DNA of 33,365 nucleotides from Clostridia bacterium (GCA_017430965.1 JAFRLX010000004.1:1-33365), one strand, 5' to 3'; counted from the stretch's first letter, positions 15,240-22,605 are shown. The notes: generated from the letters alone by a model not told the origin. Numbers and translations: made by a program.

Positions 15240-15252
15240 ACTACAAATAACT

Positions 15253-16614
15253 ATGAAAAAAGCCACACCCGCTTCTGCCGAAGCGCAGTACAAAAAAATG
15301 ACCGAAACGCCGGTCAAAAAACTCATTGCCACTCTCGCTCTGCCGACTGTCATCAGCATGCTTATCACGATGATATACAATGCGGCGGATACTTTTTTTG
15401 TGTCCAAAATCAGCGTGCCGGCAAGCGGAGCGACAGGCATTGTGTTTTCTCTGATGGCATTGCTGCAGGCTTTCGGCTTTATGTACGGGCACGGTGCCGG
15501 CTCCAATATCAGCCGCAGGCTCGGCGCCAAGGAAATTGAGAGCGCCCGCACTTACTGCACGACCGCTTTTTTCTTAGCGCTGGTCACCGCGCTGCTGATT
15601 ATGGCGGGCGGGCTGCTGTTTTTGACACCCTTGATGCGCGCACTGGGGAGCACTCCGACAATTCTCCCCTATGCCAAAAGCTATGCACTGTGGATTCTCA
15701 TTGCTGCGCCGGCAATGGCGACTTCCTGTGTGATGAACAACATCATGCGCTATGAAGGGATGGCAAAGCTGGCAGTGATAGGGCTTGCCACCGGCGGCAT
15801 TCTCAACATCTTTTTAGACCCGCTGCTCATTTTTGTCTGCAAGCTCGGCATCCACGGTGCCGGCATTGCCACTGCCTTTTCGCAATACCTGAGCATGGGC
15901 ATTTTGCTGTATTTCTTTTTAAAAAAGAAAACGCAAAGCCGCATTGCTCTGCGCTATTTTTCCTTTCGCCCCCGCATCAGCTGGGATATTATCAGCGTGG
16001 GCGCACCGAGCTTTGCAAGGCAGGGGCTCAACTCCGTTTCCACCATGCTCTTAAATGTGCAGGCAGAGCCCTATGGCGATGAATGTATTGCCGCCATCAG
16101 CATTGTTGCAAAGCTGTTTATGTTTATTTTCAGCGTTTGCATCGGCATCGGGCAAGGCTTTCAACCGGTGTGTTCCTTTAACTACGGCGCCAAAAAATAT
16201 GACAGGGTGCGCGAAGCCATTCGCTTTTTGTGGCTGTTTTCCGGTGTTGTGCTCATTGCCATCAGCGCGGCAATGTTTGCCGTGGCACCTCAGGTTGTCG
16301 CACTCTTTCGCGGTGAAACGCGCATTGTCGAAATCGGCAGTGCCGCGCTGCGCTACCTGTGCGTGGCGATGTGCTTTATGCCGACTGTGACCTGCGCGAA
16401 CATGACCTTCCAAAGCGTGGGGCTGAGCGGAAAGGCATTTTTCCTTGCCTGTGCACAAAACGGTCTGTATTTTATTCCGCTGGTGTTGGTTTTACCGCGG
16501 CTTTGCGGCATCACGGGTATTGAAATTGCGCAACCGCTCGCCTACATTCTGGCAGCGGTGACAGCGCTACCGCTACTGTTGTCATTCTACCGCAAACTGA
16601 ACACTGAACACTAA
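15253..16614 (+). CDS. MATE-family multidrug/metabolite exporter
   Basis: A 453-residue protein (ATG 15253) with about 12 hydrophobic helices in two similar halves. 'LALPTVISMLITMIYNAADTFFVSKIS' near the N-terminus and 'GIGQGFQPVCSFNYGAKKYDRVREA' in the second half are typical MatE domains. The family exports cationic drugs or metabolites using Na+ or H+ gradients, and the substrate is unknown. No Shine-Dalgarno sequence precedes the start, because the heptamer repeat ends 13 bases before it. An in-frame GTG-type extension to 15208 would be encoded by the repeat itself and is unlikely. The last residues ('KLNTEH') are encoded by heptamers CTGAACA, CTGAACA, CTAATAA. Confidence 0.85.
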   Translation: MKKATPASAEAQYKKMTETPVKKLIATLALPTVISMLITMIYNAADTFFVSKISVPASGATGIVFSLMALLQAFGFMYGHGAGSNISRRLGAKEIESARTYCTTAFFLALVTALLIMAGGLLFLTPLMRALGSTPTILPYAKSYALWILIAAPAMATSCVMNNIMRYEGMAKLAVIGLATGGILNIFLDPLLIFVCKLGIHGAGIATAFSQYLSMGILLYFFLKKKTQSRIALRYFSFRPRISWDIISVGAPSFARQGLNSVSTMLLNVQAEPYGDECIAAISIVAKLFMFIFSVCIGIGQGFQPVCSFNYGAKKYDRVREAIRFLWLFSGVVLIAISAAMFAVAPQVVALFRGETRIVEIGSAALRYLCVAMCFMPTVTCANMTFQSVGLSGKAFFLACAQNGLYFIPLVLVLPRLCGITGIEIAQPLAYILAAVTALPLLLSFYRKLNTEH

Positions 16615-16617
16615 TAA
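16597..16617 (+). repeat. Heptamer array spanning the MATE stop codon
   Basis: CTGAACA, CTGAACA and CTAATAA are three seven-base units in phase. The TAA stop (16612-16614) lies in the third. The 21-base array replaces whatever C-terminal codons the gene once had. Confidence 0.5.
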
Positions 16618-16650
16618 AAAGGCATTTCCTTTTGGAAATGCCTTTTTATT
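16613..16650. terminator. Bidirectional terminator overlapping both stop codons
   Basis: A perfect inverted repeat runs from AATAAAAAGGCATTTCC to its complement around a TTTT loop. It overlaps the MATE stop (16612-16614) and the flavodoxin stop (16649-16651), so the two genes share one compact terminator. Confidence 0.9.
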
Positions 16651-17122
16651 AGTATTTTTCACAAAACTCTTTTAGCTGTTCGGTGGAGAAGAAACCGTTG
16701 AATACCTCTCCCTCCACAAACTCTGCATCCGGTGCACTCTCTTGCAGGCTTTTGACTGCCTTACCGAAGCCGCTGCCGCCGCTGGTCGCGAACAGAACAA
16801 TTTTTTTGCCGCTGAAATCATGAATCTCCAAAAAGGAGTTGATGATTGTGGGGGCAATGTACCACCAAATAGGAAAACCGATAAAAATCACATCATAGGG
16901 AGCGATGTGGATATCATCCGTTACAATCGCCGGGTGCGGTACGCGCCCTTTCATTTCGTTCGTGGAGCGGGAGAGCGGGTTCATCCAATTCAAATCTTTT
17001 TTGCTGTAAGGCATCAGCGGCTTGATTTCATATAAATCATATCCGCTTGCCGCCGCCAAGTTTTCGGCAACGGTCTGCGTGGTGCCGGTAGCGGAAAAAT
17101 ACGCAATTAATTTGTTAGCCAT
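16649..17122 (-). CDS. Flavodoxin-like FMN protein
   Basis: A 157-residue single-domain protein. ATG 17122 is chosen over GTG 17131 because AGGAG lies 8 bases before it. The FMN-phosphate loop is 'YFSATGTTQTVAE' (about 8-20), followed by 'YDVIFIGFPIWWYIAPTIINSFLE' (about 78-100) and 'IVLFATSGGSGFGKA', which cradle the isoalloxazine ring. Length and 'FPIWW' fit the short-chain flavodoxins common in Clostridia, which carry low-potential electrons or act as small reductases. It has a consensus promoter and a palindrome directly upstream. It lies beside the hydrogenase maturation genes but has its own promoter. Confidence 0.9.
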   Translation of the reverse strand: MANKLIAYFSATGTTQTVAENLAAASGYDLYEIKPLMPYSKKDLNWMNPLSRSTNEMKGRVPHPAIVTDDIHIAPYDVIFIGFPIWWYIAPTIINSFLEIHDFSGKKIVLFATSGGSGFGKAVKSLQESAPDAEFVEGEVFNGFFSTEQLKEFCEKY

Positions 17123-17160
17123 AGTCTTCACTCCTTTTTTCTTATTTCCTTCTACCTATT

Positions 17161-17189
17161 ATTATATTGCCTCTTATATCGCTTGTCAA
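17161..17189 (-). promoter_or_regulatory. Consensus promoter of the flavodoxin gene
   Basis: A perfect TTGACA (17189-17184) and a perfect TATAAT (17166-17161) are separated by 17 bases. Such an ideal promoter usually implies a repressor or very high expression. Confidence 0.9.
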
Positions 17190-17196
17190 TCAAGCT

Positions 17197-17226
17197 TTTT
17201 TGTAAAGGTGATAACTTTTACAAAAA
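17197..17226. promoter_or_regulatory. Inverted repeat just upstream of the flavodoxin promoter
   Basis: TTTTTGTAAA (17197-17206) and TTTACAAAAA (17217-17226) are perfect 10-base arms around GGTGATAACT. The repeat lies 7 bases beyond the -35 box, in an activator or operator position. The A-rich arm also overlaps the T tract of the hydG terminator. Confidence 0.5.
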
Positions 17227-17247
17227 GGCGGCAAACCCTGCGCCGCC
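17222..17247 (-). terminator. Terminator downstream of hydG
   Basis: On the minus strand GGCGGC-loop-GCCGCC is followed by five T residues (plus-strand A run at 17222-17226). It lies about 120 bases past the hydG stop. Confidence 0.65.
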
Positions 17248-17368
17248 GCCGCATGCGCCGAAGTATTCAAAAAAGCCCGCTGTTGCCTTTTAAGACAACG
17301 ACTTTCGATTGCAAGTGCCGGTTTGTAAAGTGTTTGGACTTTACTTTTTTGTGCCGCCGGCTTTTTGC
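17248..17368. other. hydG 3' region with a second TTTGTAAAG inverted motif
   Basis: TTTGTAAAG-TGTTTGG-ACTTTAC at 17322-17344 resembles the flavodoxin upstream repeat and is followed by six T residues on the plus strand. It therefore looks like a plus-strand terminator, although no plus-strand gene ends here. No coding frame is supported. Confidence 0.35.
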
Positions 17369-18817
17369 TTAAAATCTGAAATCGCGCTTGCCGAGGTGGA
17401 TGTTTTCTATGTATTCCTTTGCCAAGCGCCTTGCCTTCTCGTTGGGAATCTTTTCAAGCTCCTCCCGAATGAGCTTTTCGCCCACCGCTTTGGTGGCGGG
17501 TGAAGCGTAGTCCTCCAAAAACTCCTTCAACGTCATCAGCGCGTTCGGGTGGCAGCAGTTGAGAATTTGTCCGGTTTTGCACAGGCTCATAAAGCGGTCT
17601 CCCGTTCTTCCCTCGCGGTAACAGGCAGTGCAGAAGGAAGGGATGTAACCCAAATCCATTAACCACTTCACCACTTCATCGAGAGAGCGCTGGTCGGAAA
17701 CATCAAACTGCTCGGTATCGTGGGGGCGTTCATCCGCCTCATAGCCGGCATAACCGCCCACCGAGGTTCTTGAACCGCCGGAAATTTGGGAAATCCCCAA
17801 ATCCAGCACACGGTTGCGGCACTGCTCGCTCTCGCGGGTGGAAATAATCATTCCCGTGTACGGCACGGCAATGCGAATGCAGGCAATGATTTTGGCAAAA
17901 ATCTCATCATCAATGCCGTTATCAAAGGTATCGGGGTCAATGTCATCCGCACGCCTTAGGCGCGGCACGGAAATTGTGTGCGGTCCGACACCGTGCACCG
18001 CTTCTAAATGCTCGGCGTGCATGAGCAGCCCCGCAAATTCATATTTGTACATTTCCAAGCCAAAGAGCACGCCTAAGCCGACATCATCAATGCCGCCTTC
18101 CATCGCCCTGTCCATCGCCTCGGTGTGGTATGCGTAGTTGTGCTTGGGGCCTGCCGGATGCAGCGCCTCATAGCTCTTTTTGTGGTAGGTTTCCTGAAAG
18201 AGAATGTAGGTGCCGATTCCTGCCTCGTGGAGCTTTCTGTAGTTTTCCACAGTGGTGGCGGCAATGTTGACATTGACTCTGCGAATAGCACCGTTTTTGT
18301 GCTTGATGGAATAGATGGTGTGAATACACTCCAAGATGTACTCAATCGGGTTGTTGACCGGGTCCTCGCCGGATTCAATTGCCAGGCGCTTGTGCCCCAT
18401 ATCCTGCAGCGCAATCACCTCTTGCTTGACTTCCTCCTGGGTAAGTTTCTTGCGCGGAATACTCTTATTTTGGTAATGATACGGGCAGTAAACGCACTGA
18501 TTGACACAGTAATTGGAAAGGTACAGCGGTGCAAACATCACAATGCGGTTGCCGTAAAACGCCTGCTTAATATCATTGGCAAGGCGAAACATTTTTTCCG
18601 TAAGCTCCGGAATATCGCACGCTAAGAGCACGCTTGCCTCGCGGTGGGTTAAACCGGCGCACTCGGTGCCTCTGCCGGTTTTGCGGGGTGCCGCTTTCTC
18701 TAAAATGCTTTCAATCAGTTCCCTGTTGTGCTTGTTTTCTTCGGCATAGGCAAGGGTTGCCTGAATTTCCGCATCATCAATAAATTCTTCTGCCTTTAAA
18801 GATTTCGGGTTGTACAT
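17369..18817 (-). CDS. hydG: [FeFe]-hydrogenase H-cluster maturase HydG (radical SAM tyrosine lyase)
   Basis: A 482-residue enzyme. HydG cleaves tyrosine with S-adenosylmethionine to p-cresol and dehydroglycine, and makes the CO and cyanide ligands of the H-cluster as an Fe-CO-CN synthon. The radical SAM cluster Cys are 104, 108 and 111 ('CVNQCVYCPY', CX3CX2C). The C-terminal cluster motif is present as Cys396, Cys399 and Cys422, fitting CX2CX22C. 'AIESGEDP' and 'SGGSRTSVGGY' are further HydG marks. AGGAG precedes ATG 18817. It is the last gene of the hyd set, 65 bases after hydE. The product is cytoplasmic and needs HydE and HydF to complete the cluster. Confidence 0.96.
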   Translation of the reverse strand: MYNPKSLKAEEFIDDAEIQATLAYAEENKHNRELIESILEKAAPRKTGRGTECAGLTHREASVLLACDIPELTEKMFRLANDIKQAFYGNRIVMFAPLYLSNYCVNQCVYCPYHYQNKSIPRKKLTQEEVKQEVIALQDMGHKRLAIESGEDPVNNPIEYILECIHTIYSIKHKNGAIRRVNVNIAATTVENYRKLHEAGIGTYILFQETYHKKSYEALHPAGPKHNYAYHTEAMDRAMEGGIDDVGLGVLFGLEMYKYEFAGLLMHAEHLEAVHGVGPHTISVPRLRRADDIDPDTFDNGIDDEIFAKIIACIRIAVPYTGMIISTRESEQCRNRVLDLGISQISGGSRTSVGGYAGYEADERPHDTEQFDVSDQRSLDEVVKWLMDLGYIPSFCTACYREGRTGDRFMSLCKTGQILNCCHPNALMTLKEFLEDYASPATKAVGEKLIREELEKIPNEKARRLAKEYIENIHLGKRDFRF

Positions 18818-18882
18818 AGTCTATCTCCTGTAAGTTTGATTTATTATTCAAATGCACTTGCGCATCATTCGCAGCACAAACA

Positions 18883-19944
18883 TCATTTTGCGGGCTCTGA
18901 GGACTGCCCGTAATCGCCTCTGGCTTGCACAATTTCATAGCCGATTTTTTGCAGGCGCTGCTGCAGGCAATTCACACACTGCGCGGATTCATCGCCGGTG
19001 CAAATCTTGTTGTCATAGAGCATATATTTGCGGCGCACTGCTGTCGGCGAGAGGTTCGGCATCACCACATTTGCACCTGCCAAAATGCCCTCTTCTCTGC
19101 CGTAAGGGTGAACGGTTCCCAGCGCCGTGGTTGCCGGCAAAAGGGTTTGCGGCAGCATGATGCGCACGAGAGAAAGCACCAACAATGTGGTTTCAAAAGA
19201 GCCTGCCGGTTCTTTTTTAAAAGGTGTGTCCTTATGCGGCAAAAAAGGTCCCACGCCCACCATGTGCGGTTCAAAATCCCGCAAAAAGCGCATATCCTCT
19301 GCCAGGCATGCCGGGGTTTGGTAAGGAGAACCTATCATCATCCCGCAGCCGGTTTGAAAGCCGATGGCTTTGAGCTCCTGCAGGCATTTGAGCCGACTCT
19401 CCAAGCGCATATTGGCGGGGTGCAGATGCGCATAATGCGCCGCATCTGCCGTTTCGTGGCGCAGTAAGTAGCGGTCTGCTCCCGCTGCAAAGAGTGCGCG
19501 GTATTCCGCCTCACTCAGCTCTCCGAGCGAGAGTGTCACCGCACAGTCGGGGTGTCGGCTTTTCAAGGTGCTCACAATATCGCACAAGGCGGCATTGCTG
19601 TAGGCTTTATCCTCCCCGCTTTGCAGCACAAAGGTGCGAAAGCCGAGCGCTGCGCCTTCTTCACAGCAAGAAAGGATATCCTCTTTTGTCAGGCGATACC
19701 GCTGCGCGTTACGATTGGAGCAGCGAATGCCGCAGTAGTAACAATCCTGCTTGCAGTAGTTGGAAAACTCCACAAGACCGCGTATATAGATGCGCTTGCC
19801 GAACACACTGTCGGCAATCTCCCTTGCCAATGCGGCGGCATAGTGCCTGTCCGCCTCGGTAAAGGTGGCAAACAGCTGCACCCACTGAGCTTGGTCCAGC
19901 GCCTTTTGGCTATTCAATTTATCAATCAGTTGTTGATTTGTCAT
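18883..19944 (-). CDS. hydE: [FeFe]-hydrogenase H-cluster maturase HydE (radical SAM)
   Basis: A 353-residue radical SAM enzyme that acts on the HydG product while the azadithiolate-bridged diiron unit is built. The cluster Cys are 64, 68 and 71 ('CKQDCYYCG', CX3CX2C). A second, accessory Cys set near the C-terminus ('KICTGDESAQCVNC', CX7CX2C) is kept, as in many HydE. 'LQSGEDKAY' and 'GMMIGSPYQT' match the family. The gene starts 23 bases inside the 3' end of hydF, so the two are translationally coupled. The GGAG upstream is weak and distant. Confidence 0.95.
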   Translation of the reverse strand: MTNQQLIDKLNSQKALDQAQWVQLFATFTEADRHYAAALAREIADSVFGKRIYIRGLVEFSNYCKQDCYYCGIRCSNRNAQRYRLTKEDILSCCEEGAALGFRTFVLQSGEDKAYSNAALCDIVSTLKSRHPDCAVTLSLGELSEAEYRALFAAGADRYLLRHETADAAHYAHLHPANMRLESRLKCLQELKAIGFQTGCGMMIGSPYQTPACLAEDMRFLRDFEPHMVGVGPFLPHKDTPFKKEPAGSFETTLLVLSLVRIMLPQTLLPATTALGTVHPYGREEGILAGANVVMPNLSPTAVRRKYMLYDNKICTGDESAQCVNCLQQRLQKIGYEIVQARGDYGQSSEPAK

Positions 19945-21124
19945 CGATATCCAACATCTCCACCGAGCGCTCCAAAATGCCGGTTACGGCGGCGATAAAA
20001 ATGCCGTAATTGGTAAAGGGAACGCCCTGCTGCTCTGCCGCTTTCATTCTGTATTTCACTTCCCGCTCATTGAGCATGCAGCCGCCGCAGTGAATGATAA
20101 GCTTGTAGGGGCTCAAATCCTCCGGAAAAGCAGTGCCCGAGCAGGTTTCAATCTCTAACCGACAACCGGTTGCCTGCTTTAACCAGCGCGGGATTTTGAC
20201 TGTGCCGATATCCTCACACCGGCGGTGGTGCGTGCAGCCCTCGGCAATGAGCACCCTGTCGCCCTCTTTGAGAGTGTTCAGCGCTTTAACACCGCGCACC
20301 GCGGTTGCCAAATACCCTTTGTAGCGCGCCATCAAAATAGAAAAAGAAGTCAGCGGAATCGACCGCGGGACTGCCTTGGAAACTGCCGCAAACACCTGCG
20401 AATCGGTGATGACCAGGCGTGGCGGCTGCTTACAGTTTTGCAGCGCACCTTCCACTTCATTTTCTTTGACCACCAGTGCGCGCGCACCGGCATCTAAAAT
20501 ATCCCGAATGGTTTGCACCTGCGGCAGAATGAGCCTGCCCTTGGGAGCAGCCGTATCAATCGGCACCACCAGCAGGACTGTATCGCCTGCCGCAAGCAAA
20601 TCGCCTGCAATGGGCTTTTCCTCCTGCTCGGTGCGAAGAGCTGCCACCCGCTCTTTGAGCGCCTCAATCCCCTCGCCTGTTTTGGCGCTGATGTAAAGCG
20701 CATTGTCTGCAAGCGGCTCTCTTTCGGTGCACACATCACACTTATTGTAGGCTATCAGGTAAGGAATGTCGCGCTGCTCAAACAGGGAAAGCAATTCCTG
20801 TTCGCAAGCCCCTAAGCCCTCTGTGGCATCAGCCACAAGCACGGCAATATCGGTCTTTCTGAGAATTTGCAGGGTTTTTTGCACCCGCAGTTCTCCCAAG
20901 CTGCCCGCATCGTCAAACCCCGGGGTGTCAATGACCATCACAGGTCCGAGCGGCAGCAGCTCCATGGCTTTGAGAACCGGGTCGGTCGTGGTGCCCTTGT
21001 GCGCGGAAACCACCGCCATCGCCTGACCCGTGACTGCGTTGAGCGTGCTGGATTTTCCGGCATTGCGCCTGCCGAAAAAGCCGATGTGTATTCTGTTGGC
21101 GGAAGGGGTAGATTGCACAGACAT
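19922..21124 (-). CDS. hydF: [FeFe]-hydrogenase H-cluster maturation GTPase HydF
   Basis: A 400-residue scaffold protein that carries the diiron precursor and delivers it to apo-hydrogenase. ATG 21124 is used because AAAAAGGAG lies just upstream. An earlier in-frame ATG at 21157 has no such site. The GTPase motifs are the P-loop 'GRRNAGKSS' (18-26), a 'GTTTDP' switch, 'DTPGFDD' and 'NKCD'. The C-terminal Fe-S motif CxH-x45-HCxxC is intact ('CTH' then 'HCGGC'). Its 3' end overlaps hydE. An intrinsic terminator (21242-21267) lies between it and the TM1266-family gene upstream. Confidence 0.96.
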   Translation of the reverse strand: MSVQSTPSANRIHIGFFGRRNAGKSSTLNAVTGQAMAVVSAHKGTTTDPVLKAMELLPLGPVMVIDTPGFDDAGSLGELRVQKTLQILRKTDIAVLVADATEGLGACEQELLSLFEQRDIPYLIAYNKCDVCTEREPLADNALYISAKTGEGIEALKERVAALRTEQEEKPIAGDLLAAGDTVLLVVPIDTAAPKGRLILPQVQTIRDILDAGARALVVKENEVEGALQNCKQPPRLVITDSQVFAAVSKAVPRSIPLTSFSILMARYKGYLATAVRGVKALNTLKEGDRVLIAEGCTHHRRCEDIGTVKIPRWLKQATGCRLEIETCSGTAFPEDLSPYKLIIHCGGCMLNEREVKYRMKAAEQQGVPFTNYGIFIAAVTGILERSVEMLDIDDKSTTD

Positions 21125-21241
21125 AGTTGCTCCTTTTTGCGCATGCGGCTTTGGCAATGTGCCGTCAGTGATAGAAACGCAGTGCTTCGCGCTACCATAG
21201 CAATGTTGTTTGACACACTTGCCGCCTGCTGAATTTTTAAT

Positions 21242-21267
21242 AAAAAAGCGCGCCCGATTGGGCGCGC
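21242..21267 (-). terminator. Intrinsic terminator between the TM1266-family gene and hydF
   Basis: On the minus strand GCGCGCCC-AATC-GGGCGCGC is followed by six T residues. The stem is perfect and GC-rich. It stands 77 bases after the TM1266-family stop and 118 bases before hydF. Confidence 0.85.
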
Positions 21268-21343
21268 GGTTGTTGCTGTTTTGCCCAATCTTTCATCTCA
21301 AATGTACATTTTTGATGTCAGAGAGTTGTTTATTTAACAAGAA

Positions 21344-21589
21344 TTACTTTTGCGAGTATACGGTCTTTGCGCTCACACCGTCAATCTTGCCGATATTGCC
21401 GGCTAAGGTGTTGATGGTATCCTGTGCGCCGTCTACCGCAATGGAGATAATGCCGATGTCTTTTTTGCGGTACGGAATACCCATTCTGCCGATGATAATG
21501 GAATTAAATTCATGGAGCACGGCATTGACTTCATCGGTCGCCGAGCCTTCCTCTACAATAATGCTGATAATGGCCACTCTGGTTTCCAT
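21344..21589 (-). CDS. TM1266-family putative regulator of the iron-only hydrogenase system
   Basis: An 81-residue ferredoxin-fold/ACT-like protein ('METRVAIISIIVEE...', 'RMGIPYRKKDIGIISIAVDG', 'LAGNIGKIDGVSAKTVYSQK'). The family takes its name from Thermotoga maritima TM1266 and is found next to hydE, hydF or hydG in many anaerobes. It resembles the ligand-binding C-terminal domain of NikR without the DNA-binding part. Its exact role is unproven. A perfect AAGGAGGT precedes ATG 21589, and a consensus promoter lies just upstream. It is probably the first gene of the hyd transcript, with a terminator controlling passage to hydF. Confidence 0.88.
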   Translation of the reverse strand: METRVAIISIIVEEGSATDEVNAVLHEFNSIIIGRMGIPYRKKDIGIISIAVDGAQDTINTLAGNIGKIDGVSAKTVYSQK

Positions 21590-21617
21590 ATCGATTACCT
21601 CCTTATCGGTTTATTAT

Positions 21618-21646
21618 ATTATATAAATTTTAAACTATTCTGTCAA
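21618..21646 (-). promoter_or_regulatory. Consensus promoter of the TM1266/hyd unit
   Basis: A perfect TTGACA (21646-21641) and a perfect TATAAT (21623-21618) have a 17-base spacer. Confidence 0.9.
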
Positions 21647-21664
21647 TGGCAGAAATGCACAACA

Positions 21665-21691
21665 AAGCGCGCTTGCCGCGGCAGGCGCCTT
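21665..21691 (-). terminator. Possible terminator after the DUF3783 gene
   Basis: An imperfect GC-rich stem (AAGGCGCCTGCC against GGCAAGCGCGCTT on the minus strand) is followed by TTGTTGTG. The tract is weak. Confidence 0.4.
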
Positions 21692-21708
21692 GTGCGAAAA
21701 CACTTGCG

Positions 21709-22080
21709 CTATTGCCCCCGCATTTGCTGCATTTGTTCGTGCTCTGCCTTGAGCTCTTTGAGCAGAGCATCGCACTGCCACATAAGATTGGTCGGGGTGA
21801 GCATGGCTTTATACGGAATCATGACCTGCTCTTTTCTCAGTATATCCAAAAACTGCTCCATTTGCGGGCGGGAAAAGCCGCACATCATCAGCATCGGCTC
21901 TGCAAACGGAGCCAGGCACACTTCCTTGGCGCGCGGCAAAATGCCGAGCAGCGCGCCCGGAGTCTGCACAAAATCCGCTTGCGCTACCGCTACCGCTTGT
22001 GCGCCGCACGCTTCTGCCGCAGCAGCGAGCTTCGCCGCTTCTTTGCCGGTAATGTTAAAGGTTAAGACTTTAGATTCCAT
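21709..22080 (-). CDS. DUF3783-domain protein
   Basis: A 123-residue protein. The C-terminal half reads 'EPMLMMCGFSRPQMEQFLDI' followed by 'IPYKAMLTPTN', the conserved core of DUF3783 proteins, which are small, clostridial and of unknown function. The N-terminal half is an Ala-rich alpha/beta segment ('LTFNITGKEAAKLAAAAEAC'). AAGGAG lies 5 bases before ATG 22080. That site directly abuts the 51-base palindrome that overlaps the dut stop. Being between dut and the hydrogenase unit may hint at a link to either, but it has its own place in the dut operon. Confidence 0.75.
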   Translation of the reverse strand: MESKVLTFNITGKEAAKLAAAAEACGAQAVAVAQADFVQTPGALLGILPRAKEVCLAPFAEPMLMMCGFSRPQMEQFLDILRKEQVMIPYKAMLTPTNLMWQCDALLKELKAEHEQMQQMRGQ

Positions 22081-22091
22081 CGTTACTCCTT

Positions 22092-22142
22092 GACAAATAA
22101 GGATTTTGCGAGGTCGCAGACCTCGACAAATCCTTATTTGTC
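22092..22142. repeat. 51-base GGATTTG-family palindrome overlapping the end of dut
   Basis: The 24-base arms 22092-22115 and 22119-22142 match at 22 positions around a GCA tip. The outer 15 bases are perfect. The stop codon and last codons of dut (22134-22142) lie in one arm, and the other arm ends directly at the ribosome binding site of the DUF3783 gene. Confidence 0.8.
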
Positions 22143-22574
22143 TGTCGACCCGAACCCGCCGACACCTCTATCGGTGTCGGAAAGCGCCTCGACCTCTTCA
22201 AACCGGGCGGTGATGTAGGGTGTGATAACCAGCTGCGCAATGCGCTCCCCTTCCTCAATCACCTGCTCCTGCTCGCCGTGGTTGTGCAGCGCCACCATGA
22301 TTTCCCCGCGGTAGTCGCAGTCCACCACACCCACCTTGTTGGCAGGCGCCAGGTTCCTTTTGGCAGCAAGCCCGCTGCGCGCATACACCAGCCCCGCATA
22401 GCCTACCGGAAGTTCGAGCGCAATGCCGGTGTGCACCATCACCGTTTGGTGAGGCGCTATCGCTACCGGCGCCGCGCACACGGCGTATAAATCCGCGCCT
22501 GCCGCAAAGGCAGAACCGTAGGAAGGAATGCGCGCCTTCTCGGATAACTTTTTAATTTTCACTTTCGCCTGCAT
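22134..22574 (-). CDS. dut: dUTP diphosphatase (dUTPase)
   Basis: A 146-residue trimeric enzyme that hydrolyses dUTP to dUMP and pyrophosphate, keeping uracil out of DNA and feeding dTMP synthesis. ATG 22574 is chosen because GGGGGAT lies about 9 bases upstream. The longer frame to 22634 runs into the promoter. All five dUTPase motifs are present: 'AGADLYA', 'ARSGLA', 'GVVDCDYRGEIMVALHN', 'GERIAQLVI' and the Gly-rich 'DRGVGGFGSTD' tail. The C-terminal 'TDK-stop' codons lie in a palindromic repeat, so this end may have been shaped by repeat insertion. Confidence 0.95.
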   Translation of the reverse strand: MQAKVKIKKLSEKARIPSYGSAFAAGADLYAVCAAPVAIAPHQTVMVHTGIALELPVGYAGLVYARSGLAAKRNLAPANKVGVVDCDYRGEIMVALHNHGEQEQVIEEGERIAQLVITPYITARFEEVEALSDTDRGVGGFGSTDK

Positions 22575-22605
22575 ATGACAAAATCCCCCTATGCTATTTG
22601 CTAAT

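Noticed and set aside
17322..17350. Plus-strand intrinsic terminator
   Set aside because: The stem and T tract look right, but no plus-strand gene ends near it. It is better viewed as one of two similar inverted motifs.
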